Source of the DNA: Phalacrocorax aristotelis | Lineage: Eukaryota > Chordata > Aves > Suliformes > Phalacrocoracidae | Assembly (NCBI RefSeq): GCF_949628215.1 | Contig: NC_134284.1 | Span: 2,046,001 to 2,110,000, forward strand | Length of the DNA: 64,000 nucleotides | Direction of reading: 5' to 3' | Shown here: one piece after another, positions 48,982 through 61,978 of the stretch | How positions within the stretch are numbered: the stretch's first letter is position 1 | Layout of the letters: every line of letters starts with the position of its first letter | Program-made: the position numbers and the translations under genes | Notes under the pieces: model-generated | The model's database searches: none | What the model saw: the letters and a program-made list of their open reading frames with translations, nothing else | Told to the model about the DNA's origin: nothing

Positions 48982-51068
48982 TGTGTTCTGAGAATCAAAA
49001 CAGCTTGTCTAAATGTGTCTTGATCATGTTATAACCTCTCTTTTAGGACAAAAAGCACATCTTGGAGTGCTTTTCTTGCTGTGCCCTGCCTAGACACAAG
49101 GGTTTTCTCTATTTGGCCTTTTTTTATTTGATCACCACACTTCAGAGAGGTATCTAGTTTATCATGGAACAAAACTGATGTATTCCCAGAAAGGCAAAAA
49201 AGGAAATCACACCCTTTGTTCTCCTTTTCTAATTCAAGCTTCGTTACAAATACACCTGCCACCTGGAACAATACTTGAGATTCTGTAATATTTAATGACA
49301 TTTACAAAGTTCAGTCCTCTTATTGGCAGTGAAGACTCTTGTGGCCCAATCTGCAGGATCTGAGATGAATTCTATGAACTACTTTTCCTCTCTGGGTTCT
49401 CTAGGACACCTAACATTCACAAGTCATAAGATCGACTGTGATTTGAGATATCCCTGCTAAGCCATCTGTAACTTGGGATTGACAGCCTCATTGAAAAGCT
49501 TCATTGATTCTCTGTGGACAAGCAGCAGTAAGAACCCTATTCCTGCTCCACTTTCAAAGGAGTTTTATGTCCGTTTGTTATCAAATGCAGAGCTGGACAC
49601 TCTCTTGGGCTCTTCTGAGGTTGTGGGCTGTCTGTAGTAGGGGAAGCTGATAGCAAGTCAAACTCTGTCAGCTGTTAAGCAGATACACTCTACTGTAAAA
49701 ATAAATAAATATTGGGGCAGTTATACCGAGCTGCTTTCCATACCTCATTATTCATACCTAATATAATTCCTAATAGAGCAAAAGCCAGATTTTAGTTGAG
49801 CCAGTTCTGAACTATATTGTCCATCCTACTGCTTTCTCATTGTCAGTACTGGTCTTAATGACTCAACTTGTGGATGTAAGTATTCAATCTTCTCTTTCTG
49901 TTTCAAATCATGACCTGCACCATCTGGGAAGGACCACACATTCCAGGCACCACTGCAGTACTGCATTAGCCATTGCAGATTTATGTTAGAATTTTAACAG
50001 ACCTGGAGCTCAGCACGCTTAGAAAGGAGGCTAAAATACATGTGGTTCGCTAGCGTATTTTCTGTATTTGTCTTCAGCTCTTAAGTGTAAACCACACCGC
50101 ACGATTACTACACAAAATACCAGGAAAAAATTGTCCTTCTCTTACTGGCACTTCTGGGAATGCAACAGTAAAATGCCATATACTGTAAGCATCAATAAAA
50201 ACCCTACTGCAGACAGCAAACACGTGCCCCCAGCAAAGCAAGATTTATTTTGGCAGAAGGAAATTGGCAGTCAAAACCTTACTTTGAACAAGACGCAGTT
50301 TGTTTCTTCAAACTGTTTCTTGTAAAGTTTTGCCACCAGTGAAAACCTGATTTTAACATATACATGGGTATCGAAGGAGGCTGTAGGCAGCAGTAACTGT
50401 CTCTACAGTTTTCATAAGTTAATCAGAAGACAGGAATTAAACCTCACATCCTATTTAAATGTAGAAAAGAAATGAAAAGGAGTGGGATGAGGAAGGGAAT
50501 TACATTCCCCTTATTAATTAAATCCCTTATTAACAGTGAATATTCAGGTAAAAAAATGGTGAACCCAGTATTAGTTTTAACGAGTTTATTTAAAAGTAAT
50601 TCACCTACCCTTGTTTACAAGTAAACGTAACAATTTATGCAGGAGACGAGACAAACATACCGCCAAATGACACAGCGACAACTCGCAACACGGATTGTTT
50701 AAGATGCTCAACAGAGGCACTTTTTTTCTGTTGGATTAAACACTTCAAAAACTGTTCTTTTACTGACGCGGAAAGACCGCGGCGATGGGAGCCGTGCTGT
50801 CCTGCGAAGGGCCGCAGCTCAGGCCTCCAGCACCCGGGGGCGCACGTTTTAAGGTTGAATGGAGGCAGAGCCTCCCCGCACGGCGCCCCCCGACCCCGGC
50901 CGCCCTCACCCCTGGCCGGGGGCACCGCCGCCCACCGCTTCTCACCGAGATCTTTGTTGAAGCCCGGTCTGGAGCTCCGTCCCCGCGCGCCACTCACTCC
51001 GCGGGCAGCACACGCTCGCTAGGAGCGACCTGCGGTTTAAGACGCCGCTCCCGTTACTGGCGCTGGCC

Positions 51069-51083
51069 CGCCCCCCCCCCCCC
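51069..51083 (+). repeat. Poly-C run in the CpG island
   Basis: CCCG followed by a run of about 13 C. It is low-complexity and a likely site of length variation or assembly error. Confidence 0.8.
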
Positions 51084-51488
51084 GCAGCTGAGCACCTCGG
51101 CGCCCGCGGGCATCGGCGCAGGGAAGGAGGAGCGTCCCCAGGACACCGCAACCGCCCCTGACGGGAGCTCTGACACGGGAGCCGCTCCCCGCCCCGCGCT
51201 CCCACACCCCGGCGGCGGTGCCGCCGTCCCGCCGCCCCGGCAACGGGCCCGGCACAGCCCAGCTCCCCGCGGGGGGAAGGGAGGAGCAGGACGCCCCCGT
51301 ACAGCGTTTCTTTCTGTCAGGGCGGAGAAGACAGACGTAAGTGGGGTTGTCTCGCCGTTCGGACTTCGTAAGCAAGTGGGAGCTTGATCATATTTGCGTC
51401 CCTGGGAGCGGGCTAAGAGCGGCGCCTCCGCCGTTACCCCCATCCCGACAATGGTACGGCCCCAATGCAAGGAGCCTTATCCAGGAAT

Positions 51489-51498
51489 TCTCGCGAGA
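51489..51498. promoter_or_regulatory. FSIP1: TCTCGCGAGA palindromic core-promoter motif
   Basis: Perfect 10-bp palindrome. In vertebrates this motif is a CpG-island promoter element recognised by BANP (also linked earlier to Kaiso/ZBTB33), usually close to the transcription start, where its binding depends on lack of methylation. It therefore points to a start site near 51.45-51.6 kb. Confidence 0.7.
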
Positions 51499-51511
51499 GT
51501 TCGGCGAGTTG

Positions 51512-51525
51512 GTCGTCATGGGAAC
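51512..51525 (+). promoter_or_regulatory. FSIP1: RFX X-box-like site in the FSIP1 promoter
   Basis: GTCGTCATGGGAAC matches the palindromic X-box GTTGCCATGGCAAC at 11 of 14 positions, 13 bases after the TCTCGCGAGA element. X-boxes are typical of promoters of ciliary and sperm-flagellum genes. The match is imperfect, so this is a candidate only. Confidence 0.4.
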
Positions 51526-51705
51526 GGCGGTTGAGTCCCGCGCTGCCCCCCTCCCGCGGGAAGGGCGGGGCGACCGCGCGGGCGCCGGGCTCTGTGTGGG
51601 GAGCCGTGCGGCGCGGCGCGGCGCGTGGGAGTCGGGGCTGCTGGAGCTGCAGCTCTGCCAGGCAGCTGTCCTGTCAGGGCAGCGCCTGGAGCCGAGGCTC
51701 CTCCT

Positions 51706-51769
51706 GTCGGTCGGTCGGTCGGTCGGTCGGTCGGTCGGTCGGTCTGTCTGTCTGTCTGTCTGTCTGTCT
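51706..51769 (+). repeat. Compound tetranucleotide microsatellite (GTCG)9(GTCT)7
   Basis: Nine perfect GTCG units at 51706-51741 followed at once by seven GTCT units at 51742-51769. The two arrays differ by one base per unit. It lies about 0.2 kb downstream of the presumed promoter core, so it is probably in the first exon or the start of the first intron of FSIP1. Confidence 0.95.
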
Positions 51770-53247
51770 GTTGAAACCTCTTGTGAGGTTATTTTATGTT
51801 TGTATGTTTCGTTTTTTGTTCCGGAATCCTTTGGGTCTCAGCTATTGCTTATCTTTGGCTTCCTCACCCGCCCCGGGAACGTGGAGGAAGCCGTTACAAA
51901 GACCCCGGAGCCGGGGGACGCCCGCCCTCGGCGGAGGCCCGGGGACGCTAGGACCCGCGGAAGCGTTGAGAGAAACTCGGCTTCGTACATGTTAAAGCCA
52001 AGAGGACACTAAACTATCTTTAATTAAAAGAATAGACATTCAATATTCTTAAAGAAGGGCTGAGGAACTGACAAAAGGGAAAACTCCCGCCTCGGCTGGG
52101 TGAGAAAGCGTGAAGTCGGTGCTTCCATCGAGGACGTTCGGGGCAATTAGAACACCTAATCGGATATTGTACGCGTGTGGCCGACCTGGTAAGCACTAAG
52201 TGTCCTTTGGGTGAACTATCCTCATCATAATAATTAAAACTCACGCCCATGGGTCAGAAAGCCCCCTACTCAAATAAGCCTCTTAACCTGAGCATGTGTA
52301 GTGAATTTAAAAGGAGCTGTACCTTTAAGATGAAGTAAGAAAGAGTCTAACCAATGCTTACTTGGGGGTGTGAATATTAGCTGATTACTAATGCATTTAA
52401 CAGTGTAAATACCCAGTAGTTTCTTGGCTCGGTGTGCTTGGGTTGTGGAAAACCACCGGGCGCCCAGGCTTGTGCCGGCGGGGCTTCCTCAGTGAATGAG
52501 CCTGGGGGGCAGGAGCTGAAATGAAGAAACACGAGTTTCTCTTTTTCTTTTCTGCCCACTTCTTTATACTGCATCGTGATGTTATGGACCTGTACACACG
52601 ACTCAGTTCGTCCTGTTTCTTGTAGTGAAATAAAAAGTTGCGTTCGCTTGGGTCTCCCGAAAATTACCAGCACATGTCACGTACTCAGAGGTACAATTCC
52701 TGTGAATTCATGCAGTTTTTGCAGAGAACCGTGCGTTTCTGTTGGTTAAACTCACCTTTGAACTGGGAGTGGGAATGGGATTATTTGGATCTGGGAGCTC
52801 GCCCCGTTTGGAACTATTGAATGTAAAAAGCTCTTAGCTGCTTTAGTTGATGTGTCCTAGGTGTCTGTAAAATACCCCCATTCTTTTGTTGATGCTAACT
52901 TTGCCAGTCCGGTGTTTTTAAAAACAAACAAAAAAAAGAGCCATGACATGTCCTTTGTTGTAAGATTACTTTTAAAATTTAATCCACTTGAAGTTTCTTT
53001 GACAGTAAGCACATCTGAATACTTTAGTTGGCTTGATGATATAAATAATATATATACAAATACATAAAAAGTGTATACATGAGTGGCAAGCTAGGCTGTA
53101 CTGGAAAGACCTCTCAGCATTGAATTGCTAGAAAGGGTTTTAAACTTGTTTAGTCTACATCTGGAATATTACTGGGCTTATGTTGCTTTATTATGAAACT
53201 GGTAGATTAGAAGATTATTTTTGGGTTTTTCCCAATTCTAGGTCACA

Positions 53248-53364
53248 ATGGATAGAAGCTTGGTTAAAATGTCAAGGCCTGCATCTAGCTCAAGAGCTTA
53301 TCCTAATTTTAGGTCTTTAAGTACATCTATGGAGTTATTAACACCAGAGCCATGTTTGCCAAAG
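53248..53364 (+). CDS. FSIP1: FSIP1 coding exon 1
   Basis: First coding exon of FSIP1. Known biology: the protein was found by its binding to AKAP4 of the sperm fibrous sheath and is linked to sperm flagellum and acrosome formation. It encodes residues 1-39, starting at an ATG with a strong context (A at -3, G at +4) six bases after the acceptor TTCTAG (exon begins 53242). The stretch SRPASSSRAYPNFRSLS and MELLTPEPCLPK aligns in order with the mammalian N-terminus (a KPASNSR-type motif, then a VLSTEPGSFK-type motif). The donor AAG|GTAATT leaves phase 0. The N-terminus is serine-rich and probably disordered. Confidence 0.88.
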
Positions 53365-54687
53365 GTAATTCTTTTCGCCTTCAGCGGGTTAGAAAGTCTA
53401 TGCTTGATTCCTCTTAGCAGAATGCTGAAGAAATAAGATTCTGCTTTTTTATCTTCATACAGAGTTCAGGGCTCTGTAGGTGTGCTAAGGGGTCATGTGA
53501 AAGTTGATGAATGTGGGCTACTCCACATGCTCGTGTGCAATGATGTTTAAGTTTGTTTTTCCAGATACATGTTACTTTTATATTTGCTACAAAAAGGGCT
53601 GTTCAGCACCTGGGAAGCTTGGTTGTCTTCCTCTTTAATCAGATTATTAAATAAACTCTATTTTAAGGAAAAACATTTGAAATTCTGGCAATAATGTGTA
53701 GATACACAGCTATAGGCTATTGATGCTTCAGCCAGTATGTGCGTAATTTTCTCTTCCATCACCTTTGTGCTTTTAAATTGGCATAAAAAAAATATTTTGC
53801 TTATTAAAATAAAGCATTTGAGCAATCCTCACAAGTTGAATTTTTGACTACAGGGCTCTCTCAGGATATGTTTGAATCAAAGTTTAAAAAAATAAATTCT
53901 TAGTATTCCAAGAAATATGTCAGCTGCAGGGAGCTTTCAACAAAGTCTGTTGGAAGTATATATGTGTTCCTTCATCCTCTGAGAAAACTAATATCTGGGG
54001 TTAACTTCATTTTGGGACTGGGATATGAGATATGGTTGTTAGGATGTAGGAACTGGGACTCGGGAGTTAGAGACTTAGATTGATTTACTTAGATTAGACC
54101 AATTGTATGATACCTCTGTTCACCTGTCTGTAGAATGGGATCATACCTTGATGCTTCACAGAAATATTAAATGGGTTTTTTTATAGGATAACAATCAGGT
54201 ATTAAGGTTAACATCAGATAACTCTGAATCCAAGTTCTGACCTAAACTTCATAGGCTATTGTATGAAAGTTGTGATCTCTTTAGATTAAGGAATTGAGCA
54301 TAAGCTTTTCAGCCCTTCAAAGACTATAAAAAACTCTATGGTATGAGCAAGAGATTGGCATGCCACTTGGTGCAGAGCACCCTCCATGTCAGGCAATGGA
54401 TGAGGCTGTTGTACACACAGACTCTTAACTGGTTGGCTGTACCCTCTGCTGCAGCAGAAATGGCATAAACCTTTGGAATAATTTCCTAGACTGGCAATCC
54501 CAAATCTGGCAGTCTGTGGAATGATGAGCTTGTGAATTAATGTGGTATCCAATATTTAAGTAGTACTCTGCAGTCTAGTAAATGATTCTTGTTAGCCTTT
54601 GTGATACTATGTGATTATTGTGATTATCTTTTTTCTTCCTCCTAAAGATTTCTATTTTTATGGTAGTAATTAATTTGCATTTTGTAG
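53365..54687 (+). other. FSIP1: FSIP1 intron after coding exon 1
   Basis: Phase-0 intron, GTAATT to TTTGTAG. It contains only AT-rich unique sequence; the antisense frame 54286-54552 has no identity. Confidence 0.8.
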
Positions 54688-54877
54688 GTTGAGTCACCTG
54701 TCAGTTTTGCTGGTAGTCATCAAAGAGGCAGTCTAGAAGACTGCTGTCCAGAAGAAAACAAAGGTGATGACAGCGAGAAATCTGATGTCAACAAAGTAAG
54801 AACAGATCAGCAAACCACAGTGGAGAGGACAACCTTCTTTCTTCAGAAGTGTATACTGAATCCCTATAAGTTGTCAG
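54688..54877 (+). CDS. FSIP1: FSIP1 coding exon 2 (3' end chosen by frame)
   Basis: Encodes residues 40-102 plus one base, entering in phase 0 (VESPVSFAGS... SLEDCCPEENKGDDSEK...). The acidic Ser/Glu/Asp-rich first half matches the character of this region in mammals. Two donors compete: AAA|GTAAGA at 54796 (better consensus, phase 0) and CAG|GTGTGG at 54878 (phase 1). Only the second keeps the frame into either the next exon or the one after; the first leads to early stops in both. I therefore end the exon at 54877, giving an extra 27 residues (VRTDQQTT... to ...YKLS) that are less acidic and not recognisably conserved. An unseen small exon between here and 55778 would be the alternative. 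Confidence 0.65.
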
Positions 54878-55777
54878 GTGTGGGAATGACTAATGCCTTC
54901 TAGTGTTGTAGCTAGACCAAATATCATGTTTTTATAGTTTGGGTAAAATTCATTTGGTGGAGGGAAAAGAGGGTGCAAATAGGTAAAATTCTAGAAGAGA
55001 AGGAGGTGTTGAAATTCGTACCTTCACTTCTCTTCACTAGTGTGAATCCCTCTTTGAAGGAAACACAGTGGTACTGGCAGTGATTCCACAGGGTATGTCT
55101 TGTGGCATCTAAGCTGTGACCTGCACCTTGGTGATGGCCTAAAAGATCGGGAGAAGCCATCTGCATGTGTTCCGTGGAACCATGTTAGAAAGTGTTTTCA
55201 GTAAAGTGTTTTTTATCAAACTTTTCAGAGAGATCGTGATCATTTGTTAGAATCTTTTTATCATGCTAATGGTCCACAAGTCCAAAAACCTGGAAATTAT
55301 GGTTCTAAGTTATAGTATTTAACAACTGAACAGTGCTAATACTAATAACATGGTTTAAATATAAATAAGCAATATCTCATTTTAATGAAAGCGCTTGTAA
55401 AAGTGCTTCAGATGACATTATTTTGGCATTCTATAAATGGTAATAAATTAACTTTCTAGAGCTTCTGACTATTGAAAAATAAAGAATCGAAGGCCAGTAT
55501 GTGAAGCAGGAAGTTTGGATACCTTCAAGATTAGATAGATTTCATGACAGAACTGAGGTCAAAAGGAATCCCTTGATTCCTGCTCCTGTGTTTAACATGA
55601 GTCCTGGTGTACTAGTACATTCAATTTTTAAACAGTAATCCACTGCAGAGGTTCTGTGAGGATCCCTAACTGACAAAAATGTGCTTTGGTCTCTAAATTG
55701 TTAACATTTCAAACAGTATCTTTCAAAGTTAATTTCACATCCATTGTATTGTGAAGACCTTTTCCTGTGTTTTTCAG
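54878..55777 (+). other. FSIP1: FSIP1 intron after coding exon 2
   Basis: Phase-1 intron ending in the strong acceptor CCTGTGTTTTTCAG. AT-rich, with no repeat seen. Confidence 0.65.
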
Positions 55778-55876
55778 GATGTATCTTGAATTCAGATTCT
55801 GGAGATGATAGCACTGAAACACAGACTTCGAAATTCTGTGAACCCTCCCAAGGAAAACTAAGTAATGCAAAAGCAG
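55778..55876 (+). CDS. FSIP1: FSIP1 coding exon 3
   Basis: A 99-base exon, phase 1 in and phase 1 out, encoding residues 104-135 plus split codons 103 and 136 (CILNSDSGDDSTETQ... then ...GKLSNAKA). It is acidic and Ser/Thr-rich like the disordered N-terminal third of FSIP1. The acceptor is excellent and the donor AAAGCAG|GTATTA acceptable. Being symmetric (1-1), it could be skipped without a frameshift. Sequence conservation with mammals is low here, so the call rests on open frame, splice sites and phase. Confidence 0.72.
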
Positions 55877-58333
<2,457 letters not shown>

Positions 58334-58418
58334 TCTATCAGTACCACTGCAAGCCACGAGGAGATAGAAAACACAAAAGTGTTTTTAGCTTTAATCTCAT
58401 CATGGCAGGATACAGCTG
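58334..58418 (+). CDS. FSIP1: FSIP1 coding exon 5
   Basis: Encodes residues 194-221 plus one base: SISTTASHEEIENTKVFLAL then ISSWQDTA. The pattern EE-ENTK-FL-L directly follows the coiled-coil segment in mammals too, which fixes the order. The acceptor TTTGAATAG is pyrimidine-poor at the end but is in phase; the donor GCTG|GTAAGTAAG is strong, phase 1. Confidence 0.92.
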
Positions 58419-61400
58419 GTAAGTAAGAAAGAAGTAAATACCCTGACATAATTATCCTGTATTTTGGTTAATATTAATATTTTTGTTGGATACAATAAAA
58501 ATAAAGCTTTCAAACCTTTACAATAAAATAATATTTGCATGTAAAAGTACATCAAGGGAATATTTGAAAAATTAACTGAAGTAATTTTTGCATTATCACA
58601 AATGCAGAAGTTGTACTTTAACATTAATTTTGTTTATAGAAACTGTATTTTTTCAAAGAACTGGCTACTCTAGAAGTGTAGAAAACCAGGATAAGTAAGG
58701 CTTGCGTTTTTCAAGGTAATGGCAAACACAGATGATTTCAGAAAGGATGTATGACTGATAACACTGGTAAATTAAAGTAATGATAGCAGGTATAGGGAAA
58801 ATGAAGAGTGGAAACCTGCTGAAAAAACTTGGATGTCTTTACCATTTTGGAACACCTGGGCAGTAAGCAAGGAATTCAACATTGCTTTGGTAAACAAACA
58901 AAATGATGAAGTTACTGATGTGGGGTTACTGGTGGTCTTAGTGAGAGTTTGCCAGGCTGGAGTACTTGGTGTACAAAGGGCAAGCAGTTAAAAAATATCA
59001 GGCCTAAAAATGTTACTTTTCCAAGTAACACCTAGGGATGTGGGCCCTGCCACACTTGTATCTTGGAGAAAATTTTCACGGAGAGAGAGTGAGAAGGAAG
59101 CAATGGCAGTGCCATGGTAAGGATCTCATAATAAAACGGGTCCACAGGGAGGGATATCCTCAGCCTTTTTAGGAGTTGTTAACAGAAGAACCAGAAGAAT
59201 GGGACTAAATTATGATACTACCTAATGAGTTATAGGTTGGAAAACAAAACAGGAAGATGCTTGCACAGCTCAGGTCTTGGAACATGGTCCAAAAGGGAGT
59301 ATGGGTCATTTACATTGATTGTGTTATGTTTAATTAACTTCTAATAGAATTTAAGATTTTGAATGTGAGAGAGACTTGAGTCAAAGGGATCATCAAACGA
59401 TATAGAGTGTGATTCTAAGCAAAAGGCATGAATATGAAACATGAACTTATTTTTTTTTAATTGGCTCTTTTTCTGAGAATTCTAGGGAAGAAACTTTAGG
59501 ATAGATGGCTGTTTAAAAAAGTGAAACTATGTTAAAAACATGCTAGCAGACTATTCTCAGGAAGAAAAGACCAGGAAGTCTGATAAGATAATTTCTGAGT
59601 TTCATAATGATATGACAATCGAAATAAAAATGTTCAAAGTGGGAATAAACACACTGATAAGAACAAATGCTTGCATTTTAGTGTTTTAGTACAAATCACT
59701 TCCATCTTAGTGGAACAAAAACACATTAGTGGAAAAAAACCACATCCTATAGCTGCATTAAAAGTAGACAAATTACTAAAGAAGGATTGAGTTCTTTAAC
59801 AGGAAAGGTAAACAAGTAGTGACACAGAGAAATGTGGACTGTAATACCTAACAAAAAAAGCCTAACTATAATCAAAATCACAGTGAATACCGAGAATGTA
59901 GAACTATAGATAGAATAGGTAAAGAAAACTTAAAATACTATTTCGGAATGTTTTCTCTGCTAAGTCAGGAGGACACGATTCCGTTGGAGTTCTAAAGCAA
60001 GAGACTGATTCATGTTCTGAAGTATTGGTAGTTTTCTTCAGGAATGCACAGGGGATGTGCATGCTCTCATGGACCTGGAAAAAGAAAATATTGGGTATTT
60101 CAAAATGTCCTCTTTTTTTCTTTCTGTGACTAGACTCTTACTCACAGAGATGCTGGAACAAACCGTGGCCATTCTGCTTACAACATTTTTATTGGGAGGG
60201 ACAGGGGGAACAAAACCAGACTGAATTTGTGAAGAATATACCACGTCAAAACTGCTCGAGAGTGATTCAAAAAAATTTCCTGTTTGAAAACTCTGTTTCA
60301 GTGCTGGAGTTCTCAGAAATGTTAGTCATACGCACATTTTGCATCTTGACCTTCATCTGTATACCTTGGTTGAATGGAAACAGAATTGTAGTGCATCCTG
60401 TCTTTTTTTTCTTGTTGGGGAGACAAGGATTTGAGGTCTGAATCGTTATTGCTGAGTAAAAATCTGAGCTTGAATGTTGGAAGTATGTATGTAATATGCA
60501 CATGCAATATAAATAGTAGCAATTTCTGGCTAAAACATGTCAACAAATCTAATTCTTACAAGGTAACCTGCTTTTATTTTTGTGCTAAAGTTTGGGTTAT
60601 TAAGGGAAGAACACAGAATTTGATATGGGTGATATTTTAAAAGTCTCCAGTAGATGTCATGATACAGTAAAAAAAAAAAAGTAGACAAGCAAGACTATAT
60701 GGTTGTTCATGAACTCCATGCTTTAATTCCCCTTTTACTTCAAAGGTAACTCCTTGCTGTAGAGATCATGTGTATCATGTGAGTTCTGGTGTACCATGCA
60801 GGCAGAACTGCATAGTTTAGATTTCTGTTTTTCCTCTAACTTGATCTTTATCTTGAATTTTCTGTGACATGCTAGTGCCTTACTTCTCAGATCTTATTTA
60901 CTTATTTATTTGAGTGCTCTTATAGCTGCCCTGATTGATACTGAAATGCAATGCAATTTGTATATTTTGCTTTTCAGAGCTTGAATTTGATAAAGAGCAT
61001 TATTAAATAAATTGTATAGGGGAGCTATTTAATTATAGCTTTTAATGTGGCTGTGAAATCAAACACAAGATCTCGGTACAAAATGGCTAATAACTTATGT
61101 GTCCCAGCCTGTTGGGCACAAGAAAACCTCTGACACGCTCGTGGCAGAAATGTAAATCAGGATTTAATTAAATGGCCTTAAATTCATTCTCCTGTGCTCT
61201 GTGTAACAAAATCATGCTTTCAGTTGAGTCCATTAAACTTCATTATTGCAGGATGTTGGATGTGTTTTTCGCAATGAAAAACACATTTTTCATATGTGAT
61301 ATGTATGATTCCTTGCAGCATGAGTCCTTTTCTGTAAGTGCCAAGAGTATAGACTGCGAGTTAGTGCTCTAACTTGTACTTCCAGTTGATATATATCAGT

Positions 61401-61882
61401 ACCATGACTGAATTTTTTTTGAGTAACTGAAATAACTCTTGCATGCTAGGGTGTTTGAACACTTTTTCTAGACTATACCCTGGACCTAAGCCACTTGGAA
61501 TTCGTGCACAGGCAGATACCAACTGTGAAAATCTGGATACTTTATTCTCATTTAAACTTCTAGATGACTTGCCACATGGTGTCTGCAGAGGCTTTTGAAC
61601 TTTACGGCCTTGGGCTGTATCTTCTAGAATGTAATTATTTCTCTTGTATGGCGAGTAGTTGTTAAAAACAAAACCACAGCCATATGAAACAGCATAATTA
61701 TTCATGAGACACACCTTACACTTTTCATCCGTATTTATTTCTTGAGAAATATGGTGGTGATGTAATTAATCCAACTAAATGTTTTTAACTTTCATGTGTG
61801 AGATCTTATAGTGTGATACACATGAAACTAGATCATCTTTAAATACATTTCATTTAAATTTTACTGAAAAAATTATTTGCAG
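58419..61882 (+). other. FSIP1: FSIP1 intron after coding exon 5
   Basis: A 3.5-kb phase-1 intron of AT-rich unique sequence with short homopolymer runs. No repeat of known family and no supported gene; antisense frames near 60267-60546 and 61361-61714 have no identity. Confidence 0.85.
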
Positions 61883-61978
61883 ATCCATCCCATGCTAAAG
61901 AGGAAATATGTACTTCGGTATTTCACACACAAATTAATCCAGAAGATTATGATTGCCATAAAACCCAGCATAATCAGG
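61883..61978 (+). CDS. FSIP1: FSIP1 coding exon 6 (last in window)
   Basis: Completes codon 222 (D) and encodes residues 223-253 plus one base: PSHAKEEICTSVFHTQINPE then DYDCHKTQHNQ. The pattern PSH--E, then SVFHTQI-PE-Y, is diagnostic for FSIP1. The acceptor is ATTATTTGCAG and the donor CAGG|GTAAGC, phase 1. The downstream exons, which in mammals continue to about residue 580, are not in the window. Confidence 0.93.

Larger units (their letters stand above)
45076..50750. other. Intergenic region GPR176 - FSIP1
   Basis: About 5.7 kb with no supported gene. Contents are one antisense CR1 tail (47127-47250), an RFX X-box-like site (48968-48981) and AT-rich unique DNA. Frames of 60-94 codons (for example 47522-47806 +, 47799-48077 -, 49029-49301 -) have no domain or splice context. 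Confidence 0.6.
50755..51970 (+). promoter_or_regulatory. FSIP1: CpG-island promoter of FSIP1
   Basis: The only long GC- and CpG-dense stretch in the window, with frequent CGCG, CCGG and GCGC steps, set in otherwise AT-rich DNA. It begins about 2.5 kb upstream of the first FSIP1 coding exon, where a TATA-less vertebrate promoter is expected. It contains the TCTCGCGAGA element and an X-box-like site near its centre. The long open frames inside it (50785-51387, 51341-52012, several antisense) are typical of GC-rich DNA and are not supported as proteins. Divergent transcription on the minus strand is possible but not shown. Confidence 0.75.
51500..53241 (+). other. FSIP1: FSIP1 5' UTR exon(s) and first intron, boundaries unresolved
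   Basis: The coding exon at 53242 has a splice acceptor just before it, so at least one non-coding exon must lie upstream. Candidate donors are CTG|GTAAGC at 52189 and, if the start site lies further upstream, GAC|GTAAGT at 51337. Sequence alone does not decide. The rest is unremarkable. Confidence 0.45.

Noticed and set aside
50635..50997. Minus-strand 120-codon frame at the edge of the CpG island, a possible divergent gene
   Set aside because: The C-terminal half looks mildly protein-like, but there is no splice context, homology or polyadenylation signal to support a gene. At most it is a divergent non-coding transcript.
50785..51387. Open frame of 200 codons in the CpG island, plus a 223-codon frame at 51341-52012 and antisense frames of 87-138 codons
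   Set aside because: Long frames on all strands are expected in GC-rich DNA. The translations are Pro/Arg/Gly/Ala-rich or microsatellite-encoded (SVGR and CLSV repeats) and have no domain.
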